The position numbers and the translations under genes were made by a program. Positions 51,555 to 59,789 of a stretch of DNA of 64,000 nucleotides are shown here, piece after piece (the stretch's first letter is position 1; every line of letters starts with the position of its first letter). Under the pieces are notes generated by a model. That model worked only from the letters and a program-made list of their open reading frames with translations, did no database searches and had not been told where the DNA came from. The DNA comes from Qipengyuania xiapuensis. Its GTDB lineage: Bacteria; Pseudomonadota; Alphaproteobacteria; Sphingomonadales; Sphingomonadaceae. The DNA lies in the NCBI RefSeq assembly GCF_019711395.1, contig NZ_JAIGNL010000001.1:744001-808000 (forward strand). The letters run 5' to 3'.

Positions 51555-52235
51555 TCAGCGCACGCGCGGACCGCCGAAGGGCAGCGGCGGAGGGGGACGG
51601 CGCGCACCGCGGGGCAGCTGTGCCTGGTAGGCCCTGCCGCAATGCTCGACGCAATAGGGGAAGCCAGGGTTCACGGCTTCGCCGCAGAAGTGGAAATCGG
51701 GTTCGCCCGGATGGCCCATCGGCCAGCGGCAGACCTTGTCCGAAAGATCGAGCAGGCTGGTCTTGTCGGCGATCTCGGGGCTGGGCTTTGCCGGCACGAG
51801 GCGGCGCGGCGGGGCGGGCGGGATCGGTGCCTGCTGGTCGCCGGGACCCTGGCGCAGGAAGCCACCCGGTCCAACCGAGACGATCTTGGGCAGGTCGGGC
51901 GTCTTGTTGGGCAGGGGCTGCGACGGCGTGGTGCCACCACCCGCCTTGGCGGCGGGCTTCGGCGCAGCGGCAGCCGGTGCGGGCGTCGGCTTGGGGGCCG
52001 GGCGCGGCGCGGCCTTCTTGGCGGCGGGCTTGGGTGCCGGTTTCGCCTTGGGGGCAGCCTTCTTCTTCTCGGCAGCCTTTACGGGCGAGGGGCGCGATTT
52101 GAGACCAAGCCGGTGGGCCTTGCCGATAACCGCATTGCGGCTGACGCCGCCCAGTTCTTCGGCAATCTGGCTGGCGGTCGAGCCGCCTTCCCACATCTTC
52201 TTCAGCGTCGCGATCCGTTCGTCGGTCCAGCTCAT
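51555..52235 (-). CDS. gcrA: GcrA cell-cycle regulator
   Basis: 226 residues from the ATG at 52235. It begins 'MSWTDERIATLKKMWEGGSTASQIAEELGGVSRNAVIGKAHRLGL', the DNA-binding helix-turn-helix of GcrA. The C-terminal sigma-interacting part has 'CRWPMGHPGEPDFHFCGEAVNPGFPYCVEHC', with the conserved Cys/His. A long Ala/Pro/Lys linker lies between. In Caulobacter GcrA acts with sigma-70 at methylated GANTC sites. Divergent from an ABC-2 permease (73 bp). Confidence 0.95.
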   Translation of the reverse strand: MSWTDERIATLKKMWEGGSTASQIAEELGGVSRNAVIGKAHRLGLKSRPSPVKAAEKKKAAPKAKPAPKPAAKKAAPRPAPKPTPAPAAAAPKPAAKAGGGTTPSQPLPNKTPDLPKIVSVGPGGFLRQGPGDQQAPIPPAPPRRLVPAKPSPEIADKTSLLDLSDKVCRWPMGHPGEPDFHFCGEAVNPGFPYCVEHCGRAYQAQLPRGARRPPPPLPFGGPRVR

Positions 52236-52308
52236 GCGCAATCCGTATCCTTCGTGTCTCCACCGGCCATGCTTGCCAGCGGAAGTGCTTGGCCCTAGGC
52301 GCACGCCC

Positions 52309-53226
52309 ATGGCCGATCAAGTCCAACCCTCTCCTGCCGCCGGTCCTGTCGAGAAACAGGGCAGCGAAGATGCCTCTTTCACCGAGAATACGGGCAAGGG
52401 GAGGGGCAGTTTCCCGAAACGTGGAGAGCCGGTGATCACCGGTATCAACCGCGTGGGACTATGGAGCCTCTATATTAAGGAGGTTCGCCGTTTTCTCAAG
52501 GTCCAGACGCAGACGATCTGGGCTCCGGCGGTCACGACCCTGCTGTTTCTGGTGATCTTCACGGTCGCACTGGGTCGCGAGGGGCGCGAGGTGCTCGGCG
52601 TGAATTTCGCCACCTTCGTCGCGCCGGGACTGATCGTGATGGGCATGATGCAGAATGCCTTCGCCAATTCGAGCTTTTCGCTGCTCTCGGGCAAGATCCA
52701 GGGGACGATCATCGACCTGCTCATGCCGCCGCTTTCCACCGGTGAGCTTATGACCGGCATCGTCGCGGCGGCTGTAACCCGCGCAATCGCGGTGGGCGGA
52801 GCCGTCGCACTGGCAATGCTGTTCTACCCTGGTGTTAGCCTGTCGATGGCTCATCCCTGGGCAGTGGCGTGGTTCGGCCTGATGGGCGCAATCATGCTCG
52901 CGCTGATGGGCCTGCTCGCATCGATCTGGGCGGAGAAATTCGATCACAACGCGGCGGTCTCGAATTTCGTGATCGCCCCGCTGAGCCTGCTGTCGGGCAC
53001 GTTCTACGTGATCGACAACCTTGCGCCCGCCTTCCAGGCGATCAGCCGCGCCAACCCCTTCTTCTATGTCATCAGCGGCTTCCGCTTCGGTTTCCTCGGC
53101 CAGAGCGATATCGGAGACACCAATGGCGCACTGGTGCAGGCGGCTCTCGGTCTCGGCATCTTCAACATCATCTTTGGCTTCATCGTCTATCGCATTCTCG
53201 CATCGGGCTGGAAGATCCGCAGCTAG
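52309..53226 (+). CDS. ABC-2 type transporter permease
   Basis: 305 residues. A 40-residue Ser/Gly/Glu-rich cytoplasmic N-terminus, then six transmembrane segments with the ABC-2 motif 'GKIQGTIIDLLMPPLSTGELMTGIV' and 'FVIAPLSLLSGTFYVIDNLAP'. No ATP-binding subunit gene is adjacent in the window, so the partner must be encoded elsewhere. Substrate unknown; relatives export polysaccharides, lipids or drugs. Confidence 0.88.
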   Translation: MADQVQPSPAAGPVEKQGSEDASFTENTGKGRGSFPKRGEPVITGINRVGLWSLYIKEVRRFLKVQTQTIWAPAVTTLLFLVIFTVALGREGREVLGVNFATFVAPGLIVMGMMQNAFANSSFSLLSGKIQGTIIDLLMPPLSTGELMTGIVAAAVTRAIAVGGAVALAMLFYPGVSLSMAHPWAVAWFGLMGAIMLALMGLLASIWAEKFDHNAAVSNFVIAPLSLLSGTFYVIDNLAPAFQAISRANPFFYVISGFRFGFLGQSDIGDTNGALVQAALGLGIFNIIFGFIVYRILASGWKIRS

Positions 53227-53268
53227 CGGGACTTGCCCTGCGGCCTGCCTGTTGCGATGCTGGGCCGC

Positions 53269-53718
53269 ATGCAGACGTTGATCGTTTCGCTCCTGCTGGT
53301 CGCAGCAACGATTGCGATCCACTACGAAGTGCTCCGCTTCACTTCGCAGCGCGTGACGCATGTCCGGATCTATCCTCGCATGCGCATCATCCTGATGCTG
53401 GTCGCGGCGCTGGTATCGCATACGGTTCACGTGTTGCTCTATGCAGGCGCATTCCTGCTGCTCGAAGAGATCGGGGGTTTCGGCTCGATCGACGGTGATC
53501 GCGGGCATTCGCTCGAGGATGCCTTCTATTTCTCGATCACCAGTTACACGACGCTCGGGATCGGGGACCTCTATCCGACTGGATCGCTGCGCATCATCAG
53601 CGGGATCGAGGCATTGAACGGCCTCGTGATGGTCGGCTGGACCGCGTCGATGACCTATCTCTACATGGAAAAGTTCTGGCACATCGAGGGCCAGTTTCTC
53701 GCGCGCCGGCGCAAATAG
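53269..53718 (+). CDS. Two-pore-helix potassium-channel-like membrane protein
   Basis: 149 residues from the ATG at 53269 (an ATG at 53257 is also possible; neither has a clear ribosome-binding site). Three hydrophobic segments, with 'FSITSYTTLGIGDLYPTG' between the second and third. This matches the pore loop and selectivity filter of ion channels (TxGxGD, here TLGIGD), flanked by two helices. It has no RCK or sensor domain. Could be a small K+ channel or a relative that has lost conduction. Confidence 0.75.
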   Translation: MQTLIVSLLLVAATIAIHYEVLRFTSQRVTHVRIYPRMRIILMLVAALVSHTVHVLLYAGAFLLLEEIGGFGSIDGDRGHSLEDAFYFSITSYTTLGIGDLYPTGSLRIISGIEALNGLVMVGWTASMTYLYMEKFWHIEGQFLARRRK

Positions 53719-53721
53719 AGC

Positions 53722-55524
53722 TCAGCCCGGCAGGCTCATCGGGCGCGTTTCGAAATGCAGCTGCCATTGCTGCACGTCGACCAGCAGGATTTCGCTCAGC
53801 CGCCGCGAACGCTCGACGAGGCGGTCGTAGCGCAGCGGGTCGGCCTCGAGCGCCACCTTCAGACCGTCGAGCATGCGTGCGATCAGCGCGGAGCGTTCGC
53901 TTGTGGCGGCAAAGTCACCCTGCATCCTTATGCCGTAAAGGGCAGCAGCGAGCGCGGGGAACAGCGCGGTAAGAAGTGTGACGATCTCGGCCATGCCAAA
54001 CCCCATGAGGCCTGCGTCCTTGCCGACTGTAAAAGACACGATGAGGTAGGCCAGGCAGGCGAGGATCGTGCCGCCGAAGAAGGCGTCGCCGATGAGGTGA
54101 AGCCGGTGATTCGCTCGGTGCATCGAATGCTTGTTGGCACGGTGGTAGTTCGCCTGGTCCTCGATCAGGTCGAGCATCGTCTGGCGCAGACGCGATAGGT
54201 AGGCCTCGTCCATCCGTGCGCCCGCAAGGCCGAGCTCGCGCGCGCTGGCGCGGGCATACCAGCTGGCCCAGCCCGGCTCGCGGGTCCCGTTCTCGACCTC
54301 GCGCAGGCCGAGGCGGCCGAGCATGGAGACGATCATCAGCTGCCTCAGCCTTTCCGCGAGGTGTCTCCGGTCGATCCAGCGGCGGTGAAAGTCGACGCGG
54401 GTTGCGCGCCTCGTGTTGATGATGATGACCAGGATCACCAGCAACTCGGCGCCGATCAGGATCTTCTTGTATTCGGGAAACAGCAGCCCGGAGAGCGCCA
54501 GCAGCACCGCGAGGCCCGACAGGGCGAAGTTCACGACGAAGCTCGACCGGAACCGCAGGGCGAACAGGCTCGCCTGCGCATCGGCGCGCGCATAGCGGTC
54601 GAGCAGGTCCGTATTGAGGAAGTGGCCGTAGTGACCGACATCGGTAAAGGGCCTGACGAGACCCTTCGCCTGGTCGGCCGAGTCTTCGGCCAGCACCGAT
54701 GACAGGCTGAGCCGCGAGAGGGGCTTCGCGCCGGTGATCCACAGGAGCAGCGGCCAGGCGACAGCATGGCTGCGACGCTTCACTCGCGGATGCACGAAGT
54801 GGAGCAGGGCCTCGCGTTGTTCGCCGACCGGCGGGGCGCACAGGGCATCGATGAGCGCGGGCAGGGCATCGACGGCGCGCGCCCGCTCTACCCCGTCGAT
54901 CGTCGGCCTGTCGGGAATGGCCGCGTGGAGCCCGCTCCATAGAAGCTGGGGCTCTTCCTTGCCGTCCGCATCGATATGGATGACCGGCTGGTGGCGCGCG
55001 ACGGCTTCGGCAATCACCTGAGTGGTGCCGCCGCGCCCGCGGGCAGCTTCGCCGTCCCAGATCGCTATCAGGATATCGCACTGGCTCAGCACGATCTGGC
55101 CAGCCATCTCGTAGCCCGCTTCCGCACCGCTCGAATAGCCTTCGAGTACCATGGTGGAGCTTGCCTGTTCGATCAGCGCTGCGCTTCGCTGCCAGTCCTT
55201 GTCGGCAAAATCGCGTGCGTAGACCTCCGGCGGGAAAGGAAGGCAGACCGACAGGCTCGCCCCGCTGTCGATCGCGGCTTCCGCAGCAATCGTGTCTGCG
55301 CCCTCGGCCAGCGAGGATACCATTTTCAGGAGCGGTTCGTCGTCGTTGAACGCGTCCGAATGTGATTCCTTCAACTCCGACAGGGTCTTTCGGGCGATGT
55401 CGAAAAGCTCGCCGACCTCGGCCTTGATGCGTCCTTCATGACTGCTGCCGAGCCGGGGCGGGCGATGGCCGGTTACGCCGAAGCGCAGGGTCAGCCGCGG
55501 CTCGAAGCGGTCGTACTGTTTCAA
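53722..55524 (-). CDS. SLOG-like nucleotide-sensor protein with C-terminal membrane domain
   Basis: 600 residues, TTG start with GGAGG upstream. The N-terminal 200 residues form a Rossmann-like fold: 'LRFGVTGHRPPRL', 'LLKMVSSLAEGADTIAAEAAIDSGASLSVCLPF' and 'QCDILIAIWDGEAARGRGGT', as in SLOG/LOG-type ligand-binding proteins. Two hydrophobic hairpins (about 325-370 and 490-540) flank a helical region, similar to SLATT-type membrane effectors. Such pairings have been proposed to sense nucleotides in bacterial conflict systems. Alone on its strand, convergent with the channel-like gene. Family call is from pattern only. Confidence 0.65.
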   Translation of the reverse strand: MKQYDRFEPRLTLRFGVTGHRPPRLGSSHEGRIKAEVGELFDIARKTLSELKESHSDAFNDDEPLLKMVSSLAEGADTIAAEAAIDSGASLSVCLPFPPEVYARDFADKDWQRSAALIEQASSTMVLEGYSSGAEAGYEMAGQIVLSQCDILIAIWDGEAARGRGGTTQVIAEAVARHQPVIHIDADGKEEPQLLWSGLHAAIPDRPTIDGVERARAVDALPALIDALCAPPVGEQREALLHFVHPRVKRRSHAVAWPLLLWITGAKPLSRLSLSSVLAEDSADQAKGLVRPFTDVGHYGHFLNTDLLDRYARADAQASLFALRFRSSFVVNFALSGLAVLLALSGLLFPEYKKILIGAELLVILVIIINTRRATRVDFHRRWIDRRHLAERLRQLMIVSMLGRLGLREVENGTREPGWASWYARASARELGLAGARMDEAYLSRLRQTMLDLIEDQANYHRANKHSMHRANHRLHLIGDAFFGGTILACLAYLIVSFTVGKDAGLMGFGMAEIVTLLTALFPALAAALYGIRMQGDFAATSERSALIARMLDGLKVALEADPLRYDRLVERSRRLSEILLVDVQQWQLHFETRPMSLPG

Positions 55525-55665
55525 CCCCGATGACCTCCATCACACGGCCGGCGCGCACTGGCCTGACCTGCCCTCGGCCAGCAGACCACCATATTCAGGC
55601 GCGGTTGCCAAGCTTGCAATAACTAACGTCTTGGTATTTTATTACTGCGGGTCAGAGGAGGGGTA

Positions 55666-55728
55666 ATGGATGATTCCATGAATTCTGGCTGTTTTGCTTT
55701 CCCTTTACGCTCGGGGAGCACCCGCTAG
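55666..55728 (+). CDS. 20-residue leader ORF before the isoprenoid-like cluster
   Basis: ATG at 55666 has a very strong ribosome-binding site (GAGGAGGGG, 55655-55663). The ORF encodes 'MDDSMNSGCFAFPLRSGSTR' and stops at 55726-55728, directly abutting the GTG start of the FAD oxidoreductase. The arrangement suggests a leader peptide or translational coupling. No attenuator hairpin was found. AT-rich promoter-like sequence (TTGCAATAACTAACG...TATTTTATTAC) lies just upstream (55613-55645). Confidence 0.5.
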   Translation: MDDSMNSGCFAFPLRSGSTR

Positions 55729-57852
55729 GTGGCGTCCGACAAGACCCGCGTTGCCGTGATTGGTGGCGGGTGCGCTGCGATGGCGCTCGCATGGGAACTC
55801 ACCCAGCCGGAACTCCAGGATCGCTATGAAGTCACCGTCTACCAGGAAGGCTGGAGACTTGGCGGCAAGGGCGCGTCCGGACGCGGTCCCAGCGGACGGA
55901 TCGAGGAGCACGGCCTCCATATCTGGCTCGGCTTTTACGACAACTCCTTCCGCATGATGCGCGAATGCCATGCCGAACTCGAAGCCAGGGGCATGGGCGA
56001 GATCTACGGGACCTGGCGTGATGCCTGGACGCCGGAAAACGACATCGCGCTGTGCAGTCCGCGCGAAGGTGGCGGTTTCGAGAAATGGACCGTACGTATG
56101 CCCCCGCGAGACGGGCTGCCGGGCGATCCAAGGCCAGCGGACGAAGCGTTTACGCTGCCCTATTACATGGCGCGCGCATTCGATCTCTACCGCGCACTGA
56201 TCCTCGATACTTCGCGCGACGGGAACACCGTCCTGTCCGGCTTTGACAAGCCTGCGGAAGGCGATGTCTCGGCACGCATCGCCTATCTCATCAAGCTCGG
56301 CACATTCGCCTCCGCCGCCGCGATTGCCGAGGGGCTGGGTATCCTTGCCGCGCTTCTGCGTTCGGTCAGCCCGCAAGGCGCAGAGGGCATCATGCAATCC
56401 GCCGAAGGGCTCTTGTCGCAGCTTCGCCAGTGGATCGAGGACCGCTGGATTGCCGACGATCCCAACCGCTTCCTGTGGGAAGTGGCCGATCTCACGCTGG
56501 CGACGATCACCGGCCTTGCCCGCTACAATGTCATGAGCGATCCGCGCGGTCTCGACGCGATCGACGACTATGAATGCCGTGAGTGGATGCGGATCAACGG
56601 CGCATCGGTGCGCGCTCTCCAGTCGCCCTTCCTGCGCGGGCTCTACGATCTCTCTATGGGCTATGTAGACGGCGACCCGGACAGGCCCTCGCTCTCTGCA
56701 GGGCAAGGGCTGCGCGGTACACTGCGCACCTTCTTCGGCTATCGCGGCGCCTTCATGTGGCGGATGCGGGCGGGCATGGGCGACGTCGTCTTCGCCCCGC
56801 TCTACACCGCGCTGAAAGAGCGCGGCGTGAAGTTCGAATTCTTCCACCGGCTGACCGACATGCGGCTTGGCTCGGACGGCAAGCATGTCGCCGAGCTCGA
56901 TTTCGATGTGCAGGCCAAAGTGAAACGCGGCGCGGCCTACGATCCGCTGGTCGATGTGCAGGGCAAGCCGTGCTGGCCCTCCGATCCGCAATTCGACCAG
57001 CTGGTCGGCGGGGCGAAGATGCAGAAGGAAGGCTGGCAGCTGGAATCGCACTGGGACCGCCGCCATGCCGAGGAAAAGACGCTCAAGGTCGGCAAGGAAT
57101 TCGACTTTGTCGCACTCACTGTCGGCGTTGCCGCCGTGCCTCATGTGGCGAGCGAGATCGTCGCACGCGACCCGCGCTGGCAGGCGATGTGCGATAATGT
57201 CGCAACGGTCGCTTCGCAGGCATTCCAGCTGTGGCTCACCGAAGACCTGCACCAGCTCGGCTGGCCGGGTCCGACCTACATCACCGGCGCGTTCGCCAAG
57301 CCCTTCGATACCTGGTGCGACATGGCGCATGTCGTCCCCGAAGAGGACTGGAAAGAGCCTCCCGCGACCTCGGTCTACTTCTGCGCCGCGCTGCAGGACC
57401 CGCCGTCGCCTCCGGCCGATGACGACACCGGCTACCAGGCGCTCCGCTCGGAGGAAGTGCGGCTGAACGCCGAAGGCTATCTCAAGGGGCCCATCAGCCA
57501 TATCTGGCCCGGCGCTTTCGGCGCGGATGGCGAGTTCCGCTGGGACATTCTCAAGGCGCCCGAGGGTTCGGAGAACGAGAATGCGACCGGCGAGCTGCGC
57601 TTCTCGACGCAGTATTGGCGCGCCAACGTCAATCCATCCGATCGCTATGTGATCCACACGCCGGGCAGCTGGCGGCACCGGATTTCACCGCTCGACGACA
57701 CGTACGACAATTTGACTCTCGCAGGGGACTGGACCGATAGTGGATTCCACTCGGGTTGCGTCGAAGGCGCAGTAATGTCCGGCCGATTAGCGGCGCACGC
57801 GCTGTCTGGTTCCCCTCGGTTGGAGGAGATTACGGCTTATGACCACCCGTAA
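55729..57852 (+). CDS. FAD-dependent amine-oxidase/desaturase-like oxidoreductase
   Basis: 707 residues, GTG start. N-terminal dinucleotide fold 'RVAVIGGGCAAMALAWELTQ' and 'YEVTVYQEGWRLGGKGASGRG' (the R.GGK/R segment of phytoene-desaturase/amine-oxidase proteins). The C-terminal FAD motif is 'NLTLAGDWTDSGFHSGCVEGAVMSGRLAA'. It is longer than usual carotenoid desaturases (about 500), with a large middle part. First full gene of a coupled cluster with a polyprenyl synthase, so a prenoid substrate is plausible. Overlaps the next gene by 14 bp. Confidence 0.85.
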   Translation: MASDKTRVAVIGGGCAAMALAWELTQPELQDRYEVTVYQEGWRLGGKGASGRGPSGRIEEHGLHIWLGFYDNSFRMMRECHAELEARGMGEIYGTWRDAWTPENDIALCSPREGGGFEKWTVRMPPRDGLPGDPRPADEAFTLPYYMARAFDLYRALILDTSRDGNTVLSGFDKPAEGDVSARIAYLIKLGTFASAAAIAEGLGILAALLRSVSPQGAEGIMQSAEGLLSQLRQWIEDRWIADDPNRFLWEVADLTLATITGLARYNVMSDPRGLDAIDDYECREWMRINGASVRALQSPFLRGLYDLSMGYVDGDPDRPSLSAGQGLRGTLRTFFGYRGAFMWRMRAGMGDVVFAPLYTALKERGVKFEFFHRLTDMRLGSDGKHVAELDFDVQAKVKRGAAYDPLVDVQGKPCWPSDPQFDQLVGGAKMQKEGWQLESHWDRRHAEEKTLKVGKEFDFVALTVGVAAVPHVASEIVARDPRWQAMCDNVATVASQAFQLWLTEDLHQLGWPGPTYITGAFAKPFDTWCDMAHVVPEEDWKEPPATSVYFCAALQDPPSPPADDDTGYQALRSEEVRLNAEGYLKGPISHIWPGAFGADGEFRWDILKAPEGSENENATGELRFSTQYWRANVNPSDRYVIHTPGSWRHRISPLDDTYDNLTLAGDWTDSGFHSGCVEGAVMSGRLAAHALSGSPRLEEITAYDHP

Positions 57853-58729
57853 GAAGGCCCCTGCAAAGAAGGCGCCTCCCAAGAAGCAGGCCAAGGCCGC
57901 GGCAAAGCGCAAGACGAGACCGACGCCTGCGCGAAAGGCACCCGATCGTTCGGGAGCGGTCGCCGCGGAAGAGGCCGCCAAGCGCGCCGCCGAGGTCACC
58001 GCAAGCAATTCGGCAGACCTGATTTCCCACCCGGCATCGCAGCATGGAGCGGAAGGCGCCATCCCCGTGGCCGGCGTGGACGAAGCGATCGCCGATGCGG
58101 TGAAGTCGGGATACGACGTGCTCGCGCAATCGATCGCGCAGGGACGCGAAGCGGCAGCGCGCTTCCGCCAGGGCGAATACAACATGCGCGAGGTCCCCAA
58201 GGACGTGGAGACCGCGGCCAAGCGCGTGATCGACCTCGCGCGGCAGATCAGCGTGACCACTTTCGACCTTTGCGAGGAGATGCTCGGCCAGATCGGCAAG
58301 GTCACAGGCGGTCCGCCTCCGCCCGGCGAAGTGGCTTCCGGCTTGCCGCCGTTCCGCAATCTCGAACCGGCCAAGCAGGGCGGTCCTGCCGGCGGCCTCG
58401 GTGCTGCACCGCCTTCCCACCGCACGATCGAGGGCATGGTACTCAGCGTGGAGTTCACAGGGCCGCCGGCGAAGTCCCTGACCCACCACCTCGCCCGTCC
58501 CGACAACCCGACGAGCCCGGACCAGATCAGCGCCGCGCCGCTGCAGTCACGCCATCCCGGCGCCGATGCGATCCCGGTCGCGAGGTTCTCGGTCGATTTC
58601 TCGCGCGGGGGCCTGCTTGCCCATATCGACGTACCGAAAGGTCAGAAGCCCGGGATTTACGCGGGCCTTGTCTTTGCAGAAGGTCAGGACATCCCTCTCG
58701 GGACACTCGTGATCGAGGTCGAGGGCTAA
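57839..58729 (+). CDS. Lys/Ala/Pro-tailed protein of unknown function in the isoprenoid-like cluster
   Basis: 296 residues, GGAGGAG before the ATG. Residues 1-40 are histone H1-like ('KKAPAKKAPPKKQAKAAAKR'). A helical middle (about 70-150, 'AIADAVKSGYDVLAQSIAQGREAAARF') resembles phasin-type coiled helices. A beta-rich C-terminus ends 'GIYAGLVFAEGQDIPLGTLVIEVEG'. The pattern could suit binding to a granule, membrane or DNA surface. No family recognised with confidence. Coupled to the FAD enzyme upstream; the next gene starts 4 bp after its stop. Confidence 0.75.
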   Translation: MTTRKKAPAKKAPPKKQAKAAAKRKTRPTPARKAPDRSGAVAAEEAAKRAAEVTASNSADLISHPASQHGAEGAIPVAGVDEAIADAVKSGYDVLAQSIAQGREAAARFRQGEYNMREVPKDVETAAKRVIDLARQISVTTFDLCEEMLGQIGKVTGGPPPPGEVASGLPPFRNLEPAKQGGPAGGLGAAPPSHRTIEGMVLSVEFTGPPAKSLTHHLARPDNPTSPDQISAAPLQSRHPGADAIPVARFSVDFSRGGLLAHIDVPKGQKPGIYAGLVFAEGQDIPLGTLVIEVEG

Positions 58730-58733
58730 GGGC

Positions 58734-59789
58734 GTGGGAGCCGAAGCGGCCACCACCTTTGCGCCAGCCCAGGGCGGGCTGCCCAAGCACCTGCTCGAAC
58801 GCTACGCCAAGGCCACGCGCGAGCAGCTCGAATTCTACCTCGATCCGCCGAGCGATGCGCCCTTCCTCGACGCCTTGCTGGAGGATTATCCCGCCCGCGG
58901 CGGCAAGATGCTGCGACCCTCGATCTGCATCGCCAATGCCTGCCAGTTCGGCGGTTCGCTGGAAGGGGCGGTGAAATGTGCCGCCGCCATCGAACTGCTG
59001 CACAATGCGCTGCTCATCCATGACGACGTGCAGGACGGCAGCGACATGCGGCGCGGACGGCCGACGCTGCACGCGCTCCATGGGATACCGCTGGCGATCA
59101 ACGCCGGAGACGCGTTGCTCTTCACCGCGTTCCGCCCGCTGCTCGACGCGATCGCACCCCTCGGGGGAGAAGCGGCGCGGCAGGTCATCGATGTCACCAT
59201 TGCGATGGCTCGGCAGACGGCCGAGGGGCAGGCGCTCGAACTCGGCTGGCGCGATCACAATGTCACCGACCTCTGCGCAGCCGACTACATCGGCATGGCG
59301 CTCAAGAAAACATCGTGGATGGGCATGATCTGGCCGGCGCAGCTCGGTGTGATCGTGGGCGGCAGGGGCAAGGTCGATCCGGGCCGCGTGGTGAAATTCG
59401 GCCACTTCCTCGGCGTCGCTTTCCAGATCGAGGACGACCTTCGCAACCTTTCGGACGATCCCGGGTACGGCAAGGAGATGAACGGCGACCTCTACGAGGC
59501 GAAGCGCACGCTCATGCTGATCCACGTGCTCGATGCCGCCACGAGGGCGGAACGCAGCCGGATCGAGGATTTCCTCGCGCTCACCCGCGAAGAGCGCAGC
59601 GACGACGAAGTCCTGTGGCTGGCGGGCCTGATGGAGGAGAAGGGATCTATCGAACATGCTCGCAAGGTCGCCGCAGCCATGGCCGGATGCGCGCTGGAGG
59701 AATTCGAACGCACGTATGCGGGATGCCCGCAAGACGATAACCACGCCTTCCTGCACGGTCTCGTGCGCTGGATATTCGATCGCAAATGA
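58734..59789 (+). CDS. Polyprenyl (geranylgeranyl-type) diphosphate synthase-like protein
   Basis: 351 residues, GTG start. All-helical trans-prenyltransferase with 'GGKMLRPSICIANA', first Asp-rich motif DDVQD (97-101) followed by 'GSDMRRGRPTLH', and 'GQALEL'. The second motif is 'FQIEDDLRNL' (DD at 234-235 but Asn at 238 instead of the last Asp). The first site looks intact, the second altered, so chain-elongation activity is probable but not certain. ATGA overlap with the reductase downstream. Confidence 0.88.
   Translation: MGAEAATTFAPAQGGLPKHLLERYAKATREQLEFYLDPPSDAPFLDALLEDYPARGGKMLRPSICIANACQFGGSLEGAVKCAAAIELLHNALLIHDDVQDGSDMRRGRPTLHALHGIPLAINAGDALLFTAFRPLLDAIAPLGGEAARQVIDVTIAMARQTAEGQALELGWRDHNVTDLCAADYIGMALKKTSWMGMIWPAQLGVIVGGRGKVDPGRVVKFGHFLGVAFQIEDDLRNLSDDPGYGKEMNGDLYEAKRTLMLIHVLDAATRAERSRIEDFLALTREERSDDEVLWLAGLMEEKGSIEHARKVAAAMAGCALEEFERTYAGCPQDDNHAFLHGLVRWIFDRK

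Noticed and set aside
52309-53226. A complete ABC exporter at this locus
   Set aside because: Only the permease is present; neighbours are gcrA and a channel-like gene, with no ATP-binding subunit.
55705-57678. 657-codon minus-strand frame opposite the FAD oxidoreductase
   Set aside because: Shadow frame; the plus-strand gene has clear FAD motifs at both ends and coupled neighbours.
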